Shown here in pieces: positions 9,568-18,833 of a DNA stretch of 59,019 nt; position 1 is the stretch's first letter; every line of letters starts with the position of its first letter. Source of the stretch: Lachnospiraceae bacterium (lineage in GTDB: Bacteria; Bacillota; Clostridia; Lachnospirales; Lachnospiraceae); NCBI GenBank assembly GCA_017437065.1, contig JAFSBX010000101.1:1-59019 (forward strand), given 5' to 3'. Made by a program: the position numbers and the translations under genes. The notes under the pieces were generated by a model that saw only the letters and a program-made list of their open reading frames with translations, ran no database searches and was not told the origin of the DNA.

Positions 9568-9926
9568 TTAAAACAATGAAAATAATGTAGTTAATGTATT
9601 TATAGTACCATGAATTATCCAACTTGGTAAAATAGAACCATTTGCTTTTTTCTCATTCAAATATGCAAAAGCTACTGCTGGAATCATTGGGTAAATTACA
9701 ATCACAGCCCCTGCAACAATTCCAACTTGTCCCCATACCATTGTCAAATGAATTGCTCCAAATATGAAAGCTTGAATTACATTAGCTGTTACAAAACCAA
9801 ACTTTGCATTAGGCGTTTTAACAAAAATCCCCTAAACAAAATTTCTTCTGATAAACCAGTTTGAATATATGAATACGCTAATAAACTTGGAAATGCTGCA
9901 ATTCCCATTCCTTTGTAGAATGAAGG
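9568..9926 (-). pseudogene. CPBP-family (CAAX/Abi) membrane protease, truncated and frameshifted
   Basis: The minus strand encodes the C-terminal half of a CPBP intramembrane protease: EEILFRG (first motif), FGAIH (second) and a closing WIIHGTIN segment, with several hydrophobic helices. The frame breaks after EEILFRG: FVKTPNAKFGFVTAN continues in another frame, consistent with loss of one base near 9836. Upstream, a TGA (9927-9929) interrupts the frame and the N-terminal helices are missing. Family members process peptides or take part in bacteriocin self-immunity. This copy is very unlikely to be functional. Confidence 0.75.
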
Positions 9927-10007
9927 TCAACCACCCTGAACCGATTGTTCCCATGAATCATATTAACACGTTTTTACATCCATGCAAACTTATATAACGT
10001 TCATAAC

Positions 10008-10354
10008 ACGACAAACGCATGAATATCTATTCTTCACCAAAACCATAATCCCATTTTTTAAATTTGCATCAAATCATCTATGAACTTTCCCGGTGCAAAG
10101 CTTATATTAAACCTTTTCCTTTTTAATGACATTTTCTTTCCTCTGATTTCAAGTAACTTTAACATACTTAAACACCATTTTCGAATAATATTCTGGTTTT
10201 GGTCCGCAATCTTATCTAACGTTGTATTTGCGTCTTCCTTAAATGTTACATCCACTTTCCAGTGCATTGCTTCCACCGCCCAGGTCCACGCACTGCACGA
10301 CTAAATAATTCTATTTATTCTTGTTCATAATTTATTTACTCATGCGTTTGTCGT
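10008..10354. repeat. 15-bp perfect inverted repeat framing a transposase remnant
   Basis: ACGACAAACGCATGA (10008-10022) is the exact reverse complement of TCATGCGTTTGTCGT (10340-10354). The 347-bp interval carries the ISAs1-like transposase fragment. It could be a small non-autonomous element or the collapsed ends of an IS. No target duplication was identified. Confidence 0.5.
10058..10309 (-). pseudogene. ISAs1-family transposase, C-terminal remnant
   Basis: The minus strand reads WAVEAMHWKVDVTFKEDA, then NQNIIRKWCLSMLKLLE and a basic tail. This matches the C-terminal block of ISAs1-type DDE transposases (the HW..xLDVxFxED..N..xxRxxxLxLLK pattern). A TAG stop lies just upstream of the block and no DDE core is present, so only about 80 codons remain. 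Not functional. Confidence 0.7.
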
Positions 10355-10374
10355 TGTGCTCACATATACCAAAA

Positions 10375-10410
10375 TGAGAGAAATATAACATATCTGCTAT
10401 ACTTCTCTCA
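10375..10410 (-). terminator. Terminator after the chemoreceptor, probable end of the rhamnoside unit
   Basis: TGAGAGA...TCTCTCA hairpin followed on minus by TTTT, 47 nt past the stop of the chemoreceptor gene. Its outer stem matches the hairpin at 9445-9482. The T-run is short, so it may be leaky. Confidence 0.55.
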
Positions 10411-10456
10411 CATAAATTGACTTCCTTATACCTTACCTGACTCTTCACCGTTTTAC

Positions 10457-12220
10457 TCATTCAATTATAAATGCATCTGAAATTTCTTTCATGCTTTGAG
10501 AAGTTTTCAAATTTCTTTCAGCCTCTTCATTAACTTCTTCAACTACATGACTTAACTCAACTACATTTTCGGTTGTCATGGTGATTCCCTGTGCTCTTTC
10601 TTCAATTGAACATGATATGTCTTTAATACTTTCTACAACCATAACCATTTCATGACTCAAATGATTTATTTTCCCTGAAATGCTGTTTATCATATTTCCT
10701 ACTTCATAAGCATCTTCATTATAACGTCCGGACAGCATTTCAAATCCTTTGTAATCTTCCAGCACATCATCATTTATAAACTGAATCATTTCTGCTGCTT
10801 TATCCGATAACTCAGTAACTGATTTAATTACCTGTTCATTCAAAGCCTGAATAGCATTCGCATTATCTTTACTATCATCTGCCAACTTTCTGATTTCATC
10901 TGCCACAACAGCAAATCCCTTTCCGGCTTCTCCCGCTCGGGCTGCCTCAATTGCAGCATTTAATGCTAATAAATTAGTCTGATTCGCTATGTTTAATATA
11001 GCATCTGTAAACTCACCAATTTTTACTACACTTTTACATTCCTCTATGCTCTGTGCCAAAGAAGCTTTCATCTCACTTGCCATATAAATGGTTTTATTTT
11101 GTCCATCCAGTGTTCTTTTAGAAATGTACGATGCTCGTTCTTTGAAACTATCTGTAAACTCTATTCCTTTCTTTATTTCGTCAGCGATGGCCTTTGTATC
11201 CTCATCCACTTCATTTGTTTTACGCATAATCTGAGTAGTCACCGCCGCAATTTCTTCTGTACCTGCTGAAATTTCTTCCATAACAGCTGATATATTAAGA
11301 ATCTTACTGTTCGCCTGATCAATTTGCTCACCGATTAATTTAGCAGAGCTTTGTACAGCATTTGCATTATTTTGAATCTGACTAATAATCCAACGAAATG
11401 TCTTAAGCAATTTATTCTCATTCTCTAACATCTGCCCGATTTCATCATTAAATCCTTTAGGAAGAACTTCCGTCAAATCTCCATGTCCATTTTCCATATC
11501 TACAGCAATTTTTCTTATCTTTTTACTTGCATTGTTAACAGGTTTAATAATAGTAATATAAATAACCACCAGAACCAGAACACTTACCACCGTAAAAATA
11601 ACAATAATATTGATGACAAGTTGGTATACTCTTGTAACACTTTTATCAACTTTTTTTCCTGCCTCATTTACTGCTGTATCAATGACACTATCAAGCTGAT
11701 TACATACTTTTTCCTGTGCAAGAATAACTGCCAGTAGTTCTCCACCTAATATTTCTTTTGCCTTTAGAATTCCTTCTTCTTTTCGTGCAGTACTGCAAGC
11801 CACAATCTGTTTCACTAATTGCTGATTTCCCTTCTTATATGCATTGAAAGCGGTCTCCAATTCCGGATTTTTGGCAGTAATACACAATTGCTCCATTGTC
11901 TGCATAAGCTCAGATACTTGTCCACTTTCCATCTCAAGAAGCCCATACATATCTCCTGCTATTACCAACTCTTCATCCGTACTTCCAGCTAGAATATTAG
12001 CATACTTCTGCATGGTTTCTACTTTTTTACTTATAGTTCCATATGTTTTTTCAATCTGAAGATATGTATCACTTACATTTTTTGCAGCGGTATTAATATT
12101 ATCTACCATTACCTTCATATAAAGCATGCTAAACAGCATTAGTACAAGCAACACTGCCAACATTCCTGTTATTTTTACCCCTATAGAAATGCCTTTTTTC
12201 TTTTTTTCCTTCATAATCAT
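10457..12220 (-). CDS. Methyl-accepting chemotaxis protein
   Basis: A membrane chemoreceptor signalling to CheA/CheW. Basic N-terminus, TM1 (about 14-34), an all-helical extracellular domain of about 165 residues (four-helix-bundle type, no Cache fold seen), TM2 (about 205-228), HAMP, then the coiled signalling domain with the hairpin-tip block [19 protein letters not shown]. No C-terminal receptor-methylation pentapeptide is seen. The start is ambiguous: a GTG at 12223 overlaps the AAAGG site, and ATGs at 12220 and 12214 follow it by 4 and 10 nt. It begins only 31 nt after the fucO stop with no terminator between, so it is probably the last gene of the rhamnoside operon. The ligand is unknown. 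Confidence 0.9.
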   Translation of the reverse strand: MIMKEKKKKGISIGVKITGMLAVLLVLMLFSMLYMKVMVDNINTAAKNVSDTYLQIEKTYGTISKKVETMQKYANILAGSTDEELVIAGDMYGLLEMESGQVSELMQTMEQLCITAKNPELETAFNAYKKGNQQLVKQIVACSTARKEEGILKAKEILGGELLAVILAQEKVCNQLDSVIDTAVNEAGKKVDKSVTRVYQLVINIIVIFTVVSVLVLVVIYITIIKPVNNASKKIRKIAVDMENGHGDLTEVLPKGFNDEIGQMLENENKLLKTFRWIISQIQNNANAVQSSAKLIGEQIDQANSKILNISAVMEEISAGTEEIAAVTTQIMRKTNEVDEDTKAIADEIKKGIEFTDSFKERASYISKRTLDGQNKTIYMASEMKASLAQSIEECKSVVKIGEFTDAILNIANQTNLLALNAAIEAARAGEAGKGFAVVADEIRKLADDSKDNANAIQALNEQVIKSVTELSDKAAEMIQFINDDVLEDYKGFEMLSGRYNEDAYEVGNMINSISGKINHLSHEMVMVVESIKDISCSIEERAQGITMTTENVVELSHVVEEVNEEAERNLKTSQSMKEISDAFIIE

Positions 12221-12251
12221 CACACCTTTCTATATAAGAGCTGCTCACAAT

Positions 12252-13400
12252 TTAGAGCAATGATTCGTATAAAGCTACAATATCTTTAACACTTGTCTCT
12301 TTCGGGTTTCCCGGTCTGCATGCATCATCATATGCAGACTGAGCAAGAAACGGAATATCCTCTTTTTTAACTATTTCTTTTAAATCTGCCGGAATACCTA
12401 CGTCCTGTGACAGCTTTCTTACAGCTTGAACTGCCGCTTTTCTGTATTCCTCTTGTGTCATACTCTCAGTACCTTCTACTCCCATTGCCTGAGCGATATA
12501 CTTATACTTATCTCCGGTTGCTTCTGCATTGTATTCCATAACCGTCGGAAGAATAATTGCATTAGCTACACCGTGTGGGGTGTCATACAAAGCTCCGAGA
12601 GGATGTGCCATAGAATGAACAATCCCAAGTCCTACATTTGAAAATCCCATACCTGCCACATATTGCCCCAATGCCATATCTGATCTTCCTTCCGGCGTAT
12701 TATTCACTGCTCCGCGAAGAGAACGTGCTATAATCTCAATAGCTTTTAAATGAAACATATCGGACAATTCCCATGCACCCGCTGTAATATACCCTTCTAT
12801 TGCATGAGTAAGCGCATCCATTCCTGTTGCTGCCGTCAATCCTTTTGGCATAGTAGACATCATATCCGGATCCACAAAAGCTACTACCGGAATATCTTTT
12901 GGATCTACACAAACCATTTTTCTGTTTTTTTCTACGTCGGTTATCACATAATTAATAGTTACTTCCGCTGCCGTTCCTGCTGTAGTTGGTACTGCAAAAA
13001 TCGGAACTGACTTATTTTTTGTTGCTGCTACTCCTTCTAAACTTCTGATATCTCCAAACTCAGGATTAGCAATTACAATACCGATTCCTTTCGCCGTATC
13101 CATGGACGAACCGCCACCAATTGCAATCAGATAATCAGCCCCTGCTTTTTTGAAAGCTTCCACACCTGTCTGTACATTCTCAATAGTCGGATTTGCTTTG
13201 ATATTGGAATAAATTTCATAGTCCAGACTTGCTTCGTCCAGAATATCCGTAACTTTTTTTGTCACACCGAATCGGATTAAATCAGGATCAGAACAAAGTA
13301 ATGCTTTCTGAAATCCTCTTCCCCTTGCCTCCGTAACAATTTCTTTCATTGCTCCAGAACCATGATAAGATGTTTCATTCAAAATAAATCTGTTTGCCAT
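12252..13400 (-). CDS. fucO: Lactaldehyde reductase (iron-containing alcohol dehydrogenase)
   Basis: A 382-residue cytosolic group III alcohol dehydrogenase reducing L-lactaldehyde to 1,2-propanediol with NADH. It carries the nucleotide loop GGGSSMDTAKG, PTTAGTAAEVT, and the metal-site blocks DALTHAIEGY and HSMAHPLGALYDTPHG. Length matches E. coli FucO. The start is the ATG at 13398-13400 after GGAGGG with 5-nt spacing; the longer frame to 13427 lacks a site. It lies 10 nt after rhaD, which fits disposal of the lactaldehyde made by the aldolase. Confidence 0.92.
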   Translation of the reverse strand: MANRFILNETSYHGSGAMKEIVTEARGRGFQKALLCSDPDLIRFGVTKKVTDILDEASLDYEIYSNIKANPTIENVQTGVEAFKKAGADYLIAIGGGSSMDTAKGIGIVIANPEFGDIRSLEGVAATKNKSVPIFAVPTTAGTAAEVTINYVITDVEKNRKMVCVDPKDIPVVAFVDPDMMSTMPKGLTAATGMDALTHAIEGYITAGAWELSDMFHLKAIEIIARSLRGAVNNTPEGRSDMALGQYVAGMGFSNVGLGIVHSMAHPLGALYDTPHGVANAIILPTVMEYNAEATGDKYKYIAQAMGVEGTESMTQEEYRKAAVQAVRKLSQDVGIPADLKEIVKKEDIPFLAQSAYDDACRPGNPKETSVKDIVALYESLL

Positions 13401-13410
13401 AATTTCCCTC

Positions 13411-14241
13411 CTATTTTTCTTTTTCAAATAAGAATTTTTCCGGTAAAATTACTTTAAAATCTTTTGCCAAATTTCGGAACATATCCGGTGTAATCGTCTG
13501 TCTTTTCTGCGGCTGCATGGATAACATTTTTACTAAAATTTCCGCTGATTTTTCTACCGTGTGCATTAGCCCAAAAGTTAAATCAAAATCTTCACCTGTA
13601 GCAAACAATCCATGGTGTGCCCAAACTGCTACATCATACTCCTTCATCAGTTTACTTGTTTCTACTGCAATTTCTCTTCCTCCCGGAACCATCCAAGGCA
13701 CTACCCCAACTCCTGCCGGAAATACAACCGGACATTCCGTTGCCATTTCCCACAATTCCCTTGTAAAGGTTTCGTCATTCAATGGCAAAACAAATGTCAA
13801 AGCAATCAGATTTGTTGTATGCGCGTGATATACCACTCTGTATTTTCCATTTGTGACCTGCTTTTTTACTTCATGATTCATCAGATGAGACGGAAGTTCA
13901 CTTGTAGGTCTGCCTCCGTTCACAAGCCCCCATACAATACGATAATTTTCTCCCTTGTTATCCAATTCAATCATGCATATAGAATCTTCCGGCTTTAATA
14001 TCACATTACGGAAATATTTACCGCTCCCTGTTACCAGGAAAAATTCTCCCGCCAAATCCGGTACCGTTGTACCAATTGACTGCCATTCTTTTTCTACAAA
14101 ACTTTCTCTTACTTCTTCAACCTCCTCCGGTTTTACACGATAGGACAAGTTTCCTCCGTTTCTTTCATGCCATCCCTGTTCCCATCCGTCGTTCGCCATA
14201 CGAATAAATCCCTGTACAAATTCTGCTTCTAAAAACTGCAT
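13411..14241 (-). CDS. rhaD: Rhamnulose-1-phosphate aldolase
   Basis: A 276-residue class II (zinc) aldolase cleaving L-rhamnulose-1-phosphate to DHAP and L-lactaldehyde. It shows HERNGGNLSYR near the N-terminus, VTGSGKYFRN, the metal-ligand block YHAHTTNLIALTF and WAHHGLFATG. The start is the ATG at 14239-14241, with GAGGG 7 nt upstream. The in-frame extension to 14364 overlaps rhaA and is rejected. Third of the rhaB-rhaA-rhaD-fucO run. Confidence 0.95.
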   Translation of the reverse strand: MQFLEAEFVQGFIRMANDGWEQGWHERNGGNLSYRVKPEEVEEVRESFVEKEWQSIGTTVPDLAGEFFLVTGSGKYFRNVILKPEDSICMIELDNKGENYRIVWGLVNGGRPTSELPSHLMNHEVKKQVTNGKYRVVYHAHTTNLIALTFVLPLNDETFTRELWEMATECPVVFPAGVGVVPWMVPGGREIAVETSKLMKEYDVAVWAHHGLFATGEDFDLTFGLMHTVEKSAEILVKMLSMQPQKRQTITPDMFRNLAKDFKVILPEKFLFEKEK

Positions 14242-14257
14242 CTTATTTCCCTCTTTC

Positions 14258-15517
14258 TTATCTATTACATAAAACTTCTTTTTCATATTTTTCAATTTCC
14301 GCAAACCACTCTCCATCACAAGGCACATTACATTGTCTGCAATACTCTGCCCAAACATCACCAAATGGATAAGTTTTGATTTCTTCCTGTCTTACCATTA
14401 ATTCTGTAAGACGATTTTCGTCCTGCATTTTTTTCCAGTCCTTATTCGGCGTACACAATGCGGATAGCATTGCCTTCTGCCAGTTTCTAAATCCTACCGT
14501 CCATGCTGAAATACGGTTGATTCCTGCATCAAAATAATCCAATGCCATATGTACTCTGTTCAAAGCATCATTACGGACAATTTCCTTTGCCATCTCTCTT
14601 GTTTCATCATCAAATAACACTACATGGTCACTGTCCCAACGAACCGGTCTGGTAATATGAAGTGCAATTTCAGGATAAAAACATAAAAGTGCCGGAATTT
14701 TATCGGAAACTACTTCTGTCGGATGATAATGTCCATTATCCATAAGTGGCATACATTTCTCTCTATGTTCTGCTGCAAAGCTTAATGTAAACTCTGCAGA
14801 ACCTACAGTATAAGACTCTACACCAATTCCAAAAACCTTAGATTCTACACAAGGTTTTACCATCTTAAAATCATATGGCTCTTCCAAAATTTTTTCTATA
14901 GATTCCCTATACCTTTGTCTTGGTCCCATACGGTCTGCCGGAATATCCTTAAAACCGTCTCCTGTCCATATATTCATCACACACGGAATTCCGGTTTCCT
15001 TCGCAAAATAATTTGCAATACGTACACACGCTCTTCCATGCTCAATCCAAAATTCTCTTGTCTCTTGATCCGGACTTGAAAGTGTAAGACCATCTTTTAC
15101 CTTGTCATGTGAAAAGAAAGTAGGATTAAAATCAATTCCTATATTATGTAATTTTGCAAATTCTACCCACTTTTCAAAATGCTTTGGCTCCAGTTTATCT
15201 CTGTCCACCTTTTCTCCCTCTTTAAAGATTGCATAGCAGGCATGGAGATTTAACTTTACTTTTCCCGGACACAGCGAAATGACTTTTTCCATATCCTTCA
15301 TCAGTTCTTCAGGTGTTCTCGCTCTTCCCGGATAATTTCCTGTTGTCTGAATTCCTCCTGTTAATGGTCCATCATGGTCAAATCCAATTACATCATCCCC
15401 CTGCCAGCAATGGAGAGACACCGGCACCTCCTTTAATATTTGTATTGCCTGTTCAGTATCTACTCCAATTTGGGCATACATATTTTTCGCATCTTCATAT
15501 CTCTGCTGAATTGTCAT
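14258..15517 (-). CDS. rhaA: L-rhamnose isomerase
   Basis: A 419-residue metal-dependent aldose-ketose isomerase (TIM barrel) turning L-rhamnose into L-rhamnulose. Family features include VSLHCWQGDDVIGFD near residue 34, NLHACYA, GIDFNPTFFSH and LMDNGHYHPTEVV, containing the metal-binding Glu/Asp/His residues. Length equals that of E. coli RhaA. GGAGG stands 8 nt before the ATG; 12 nt separate it from rhaB. Confidence 0.96.
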   Translation of the reverse strand: MTIQQRYEDAKNMYAQIGVDTEQAIQILKEVPVSLHCWQGDDVIGFDHDGPLTGGIQTTGNYPGRARTPEELMKDMEKVISLCPGKVKLNLHACYAIFKEGEKVDRDKLEPKHFEKWVEFAKLHNIGIDFNPTFFSHDKVKDGLTLSSPDQETREFWIEHGRACVRIANYFAKETGIPCVMNIWTGDGFKDIPADRMGPRQRYRESIEKILEEPYDFKMVKPCVESKVFGIGVESYTVGSAEFTLSFAAEHREKCMPLMDNGHYHPTEVVSDKIPALLCFYPEIALHITRPVRWDSDHVVLFDDETREMAKEIVRNDALNRVHMALDYFDAGINRISAWTVGFRNWQKAMLSALCTPNKDWKKMQDENRLTELMVRQEEIKTYPFGDVWAEYCRQCNVPCDGEWFAEIEKYEKEVLCNR

Positions 15518-15529
15518 TTTTTTATCCTC

Positions 15530-16924
15530 CTAATATTCATTTATTTCAAATGAATTAAAAATACATTCTCTCGCATCTTCCACATTAGTAAGAACACCAT
15601 CTGTCATCATCTGTGCTATAATGTTTCCTGTTGCAGTTGCTTCCGATGGTCCCGCATATACTGTTTTACCGGTCTCTTTTTTCGTCAGCTGGTTTAGATA
15701 TCGCGCATTAGCTCCTCCACCAATCACATAAATACAATCATATTTTTCTTCCGTAACCATTTCAATTTCTTTCAGTGTCTTTGCATAACACTTTGCCAGA
15801 CTATTATAGATAACGGCAGCTATTTGTGCTATCCCTTCCGGAACCTGCTGTCCAGTCTCTTCACATGCCCTCTGTACCTCTCGCACCATACTCTTTGGCG
15901 CAAGAAATCGCTCTTCGTTACAATCTACTATAGATGCAATATCTTCCATAGATGCTTTTGTACAAATTTCTTCAAATCCTAAATCTTCTGCAATCTCTTT
16001 TTTCACAGACTGTATCATCCACAATCCCATAATATTTTTTAGAAAACGGAAACGATATTCATATCCACCTTCATTTGTGAAATTAAGCTGTCTGCTTTGT
16101 TCTGTACAATTCGCCTTTCGTAACTCCGTTCCCATAAGAGACCACGTCCCTGAACTGATATACAGCACGTTCTTTTTTGTAGTAGGTACTGCCAACACAG
16201 CAGATGCCGTATCATGAGTCGGTGGTAAAACAACCTGGCAACTATATCCGATTTCATCTTCCATCTCCTTTGTCAGATTTCCAATCTTTGTACCTGCTTT
16301 TCGGATATTTTGAAAAATCTCTAATGGATACCCCAGTTTCATAATCAGATTTCTGTCCCAGTCCTTTGTAGTAGGATTTACCAATTGCATTGTTGTTGCA
16401 TTTGTATACTCCGTTGCTTTAACACCTGATAACAAAAAATGAAAATAATCCGGAATCATTAATAATGCTTTTGCTTTCTGTAATTGTTCCGGTGCATTTG
16501 TCTTAATTGCCATAAGCTGATAAATAGAATTAAATATTTGTTTTTGTATTCCCGTTCTTGCATACAGTTCTTCTTCTGAAATACATTCATAAACCTTTTG
16601 ATCCATTCCCTTAGTACGACTGTCTCTATATGCAACCGTATCTCCTATAACACAATCTTGTTCATCAAGGAGAACAAAATCCACTGCCCATGTGTCAATT
16701 CCCACACTAACCGGTATTTTATTTAATTGTGCACACTTCTTCATTCCAGTTTTAATTTCTTCAAACAGCCTTTGCAAATCCCAACATAAATGACCATTTT
16801 TTTCTATGACTCCGTTAGAGAAACGATATATTTCTTCCAACACCAGTTTCCCTTTTACTTTCTGTGCTAAAATATGTCTTCCACTGGAAGCTCCTATATC
16901 AATTGCTAAATAATAAGGTCCCAT
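15530..16924 (-). CDS. rhaB: Rhamnulokinase
   Basis: A 464-residue FGGY-family kinase phosphorylating L-rhamnulose at O1. N-terminal AIDIGASSGR phosphate loop, GIDTWAVDFVLLD, the PPTHDTASAVLAVP block and C-terminal VIGGGANARYLNQLT. The ATG follows AAAGG by 4 nt, within one base of the upstream GGDEF gene stop, so the two are translationally close. Pathway context (rhaA, rhaD downstream) supports rhamnulose over other FGGY substrates. Confidence 0.95.
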   Translation of the reverse strand: MGPYYLAIDIGASSGRHILAQKVKGKLVLEEIYRFSNGVIEKNGHLCWDLQRLFEEIKTGMKKCAQLNKIPVSVGIDTWAVDFVLLDEQDCVIGDTVAYRDSRTKGMDQKVYECISEEELYARTGIQKQIFNSIYQLMAIKTNAPEQLQKAKALLMIPDYFHFLLSGVKATEYTNATTMQLVNPTTKDWDRNLIMKLGYPLEIFQNIRKAGTKIGNLTKEMEDEIGYSCQVVLPPTHDTASAVLAVPTTKKNVLYISSGTWSLMGTELRKANCTEQSRQLNFTNEGGYEYRFRFLKNIMGLWMIQSVKKEIAEDLGFEEICTKASMEDIASIVDCNEERFLAPKSMVREVQRACEETGQQVPEGIAQIAAVIYNSLAKCYAKTLKEIEMVTEEKYDCIYVIGGGANARYLNQLTKKETGKTVYAGPSEATATGNIIAQMMTDGVLTNVEDARECIFNSFEINEY

Positions 16925-16925
16925 A

Positions 16926-18815
16926 TTACCTTTTCGCCTTTCTTTTCATTTCATACATTTCCTTATCCGCCTGTTCCAACAATACTTCCAAACTAAAATC
17001 TTCTGTCACTTCTGACAAATAATGACCAATACTTACATCCATTATGTATGGTTTGTCCTTCTCTTTTCTGATATCAATTACTTCTTTTTTTATCCTGTCT
17101 ATCATTTCTAAATAGGTCTCTTTTTTCTTGTAACATTGAAGTATTACAAATTCGTCTCCTCCGTATCGCATAACAATTCCTATCTCGCCGCAATTTTTTT
17201 GTAATACTTGTGCCACACTCTTAATATAAAAATCACCTTCTTCGTGTCCGTAAGAATCATTTACTGTCTTTAATTTGTCTATATCAATAAACAATAACAA
17301 TGCCGGAAACTTCTCTTTTCTACATATTCCAATAACCTCTTCTGCTTTCTGATAAAAACCGGTGCGATTTAGTACTCCTGTCATGCTGTCACAAATCCAC
17401 ATTTTATTAAGCTTTTCTATCATGGACTGCATCAACATTTGTTTTCTGATATTCTCCAAACCATTTCCAAGACTTGTAATCCAAGACTGGAACTGTATTG
17501 TTTCCATCGGAAAATTGCTGTCACCTACTACACAATATCCCATATTATGCAGTCTGAAATGAATCGGCATAATAACAGCTACAACCCCTTTTGCAGACTT
17601 ATAAAAACTTTTCGGAAGTAAATCCTTTGTTTTTATCTGTTCCGGTGTATGAAATTTTCCTTTCGTATAAGCAATCTCGACATTTACATTTTCCGTATAG
17701 TTCTCATTTTCCTGATTTACTATCCGATAACTTCCATCGATAAGTTCTATCTGTTCCGCCGGTTGTTTCTCTTCACAAAGGCAGAGATAAAAGTAAGGAA
17801 ATTTTAATTTCACTATATACATTTTCAGTTTGTCAATAAATTCTGATAAAGTACTGATTTCATTTAAATCTGCCGACATGGCACTTAATATTTCTGCCCA
17901 ATAGATATTGTCGCTTTTTTCTTTTGTTACTTTTCTTTTAAACTCTTTTATATCTTCTGTTGACCGGTGTCTGCACCCGCAACTTTCCGTAAACTTATAG
18001 TTTACCCGAAATCTGCGTTCTTCCGCACTTAAACCACCTGTCATTAATTCTTTACACGCAGTATATCCTATCTCGTAAATCGGCTTCCTGATACTGGTAA
18101 TTCTCGGCTCATGATAACGTGCCTCTTTCGAATCATCAAACCCGGTTACTACTACCTCTTCCGGTATACGTATGCCCATCTCCATTAATTCTTCTATAGC
18201 ACCAATTGCCATATAGTCATTAGCACATACAACCGCTTCCGGCACTTTTGCATGTTCTTTTATGTAGCGACGTAGAACTTGTCTTCCACTATCTGTCCAA
18301 AAATTTCCATGTTTTATGCAGAAATCTTCCTCTTTTTTTAACTGCAACTTTTCCATACATTTCAAAAAACCTCTTTCTCTTTCATTACTTTCCAAATTTT
18401 CCTTAGGTCCTGAAATGTATAAAATCCTTTTGCACTCATGACAAGTTACAATATGTTCTGCCATATCATACATTGCTTTTTCATTATCTACTTCAAAGCT
18501 GACAATATTTTGCATTTTCGCATCTATGGCAACCGTAGGAATATGTAATTTTTTCAGTTTTTTCTCCAGTTCTTTTACAACTTTTATATTTTGAATTGTG
18601 TTTGGTGCAATAATAATACCATCATAAGCACTGAAATCCGGCAGATTATATATCTGAAATTCACCTTTATTATGATTATTTACTTTATAAATATCTCCGC
18701 CACATGTAAAAACAAATACATTTGCCTCATTCTCTTTTGCACAATCCGTAATCCCCGCTACTAACTTTCTTTGACTGTCATACAAAAGCCCACCAATTAA
18801 AACTGCTATATTCAC
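16926..18815 (-). CDS. LacI-type sugar-sensor domain fused to a GGDEF diguanylate cyclase
   Basis: A 629-residue protein with no signal peptide or membrane segment, so probably cytosolic. Residues 1-265 are a type-1 periplasmic-binding fold as in LacI regulators (YISGPKENLESNERERGF, VVCANDYMAIGA, VVVTGFDDS) but start directly at the first beta strand: there is no helix-turn-helix. A linker with CGC follows. Residues about 300-450 are GAF-like by position and pattern. The C-terminal domain is an intact diguanylate cyclase: DSMTGVLNR, FIDIDKLKTVND, and GGDEF at 552-556. No RxxD inhibitory site precedes it. The start is a GTG after AAAGGAG. Placed between GH78 and rhaB, it probably senses rhamnose or a pathway sugar and makes c-di-GMP; ligand and activity are inferred. 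Confidence 0.88.
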   Translation of the reverse strand: MNIAVLIGGLLYDSQRKLVAGITDCAKENEANVFVFTCGGDIYKVNNHNKGEFQIYNLPDFSAYDGIIIAPNTIQNIKVVKELEKKLKKLHIPTVAIDAKMQNIVSFEVDNEKAMYDMAEHIVTCHECKRILYISGPKENLESNERERGFLKCMEKLQLKKEEDFCIKHGNFWTDSGRQVLRRYIKEHAKVPEAVVCANDYMAIGAIEELMEMGIRIPEEVVVTGFDDSKEARYHEPRITSIRKPIYEIGYTACKELMTGGLSAEERRFRVNYKFTESCGCRHRSTEDIKEFKRKVTKEKSDNIYWAEILSAMSADLNEISTLSEFIDKLKMYIVKLKFPYFYLCLCEEKQPAEQIELIDGSYRIVNQENENYTENVNVEIAYTKGKFHTPEQIKTKDLLPKSFYKSAKGVVAVIMPIHFRLHNMGYCVVGDSNFPMETIQFQSWITSLGNGLENIRKQMLMQSMIEKLNKMWICDSMTGVLNRTGFYQKAEEVIGICRKEKFPALLLFIDIDKLKTVNDSYGHEEGDFYIKSVAQVLQKNCGEIGIVMRYGGDEFVILQCYKKKETYLEMIDRIKKEVIDIRKEKDKPYIMDVSIGHYLSEVTEDFSLEVLLEQADKEMYEMKRKAKR

Positions 18816-18833
18816 ACGCTTCTCCTTTATACC

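Noticed and set aside
9917-9938. Possible IS end reading CAGGGTGGTTGACC on minus
   Set aside because: An element starting there would have to run into the CPBP remnant, and no matching opposite end was found.
14242-14364. N-terminal extension of rhaD
   Set aside because: It overlaps the rhaA end and has no ribosome site; the ATG at 14241 matches the family start.
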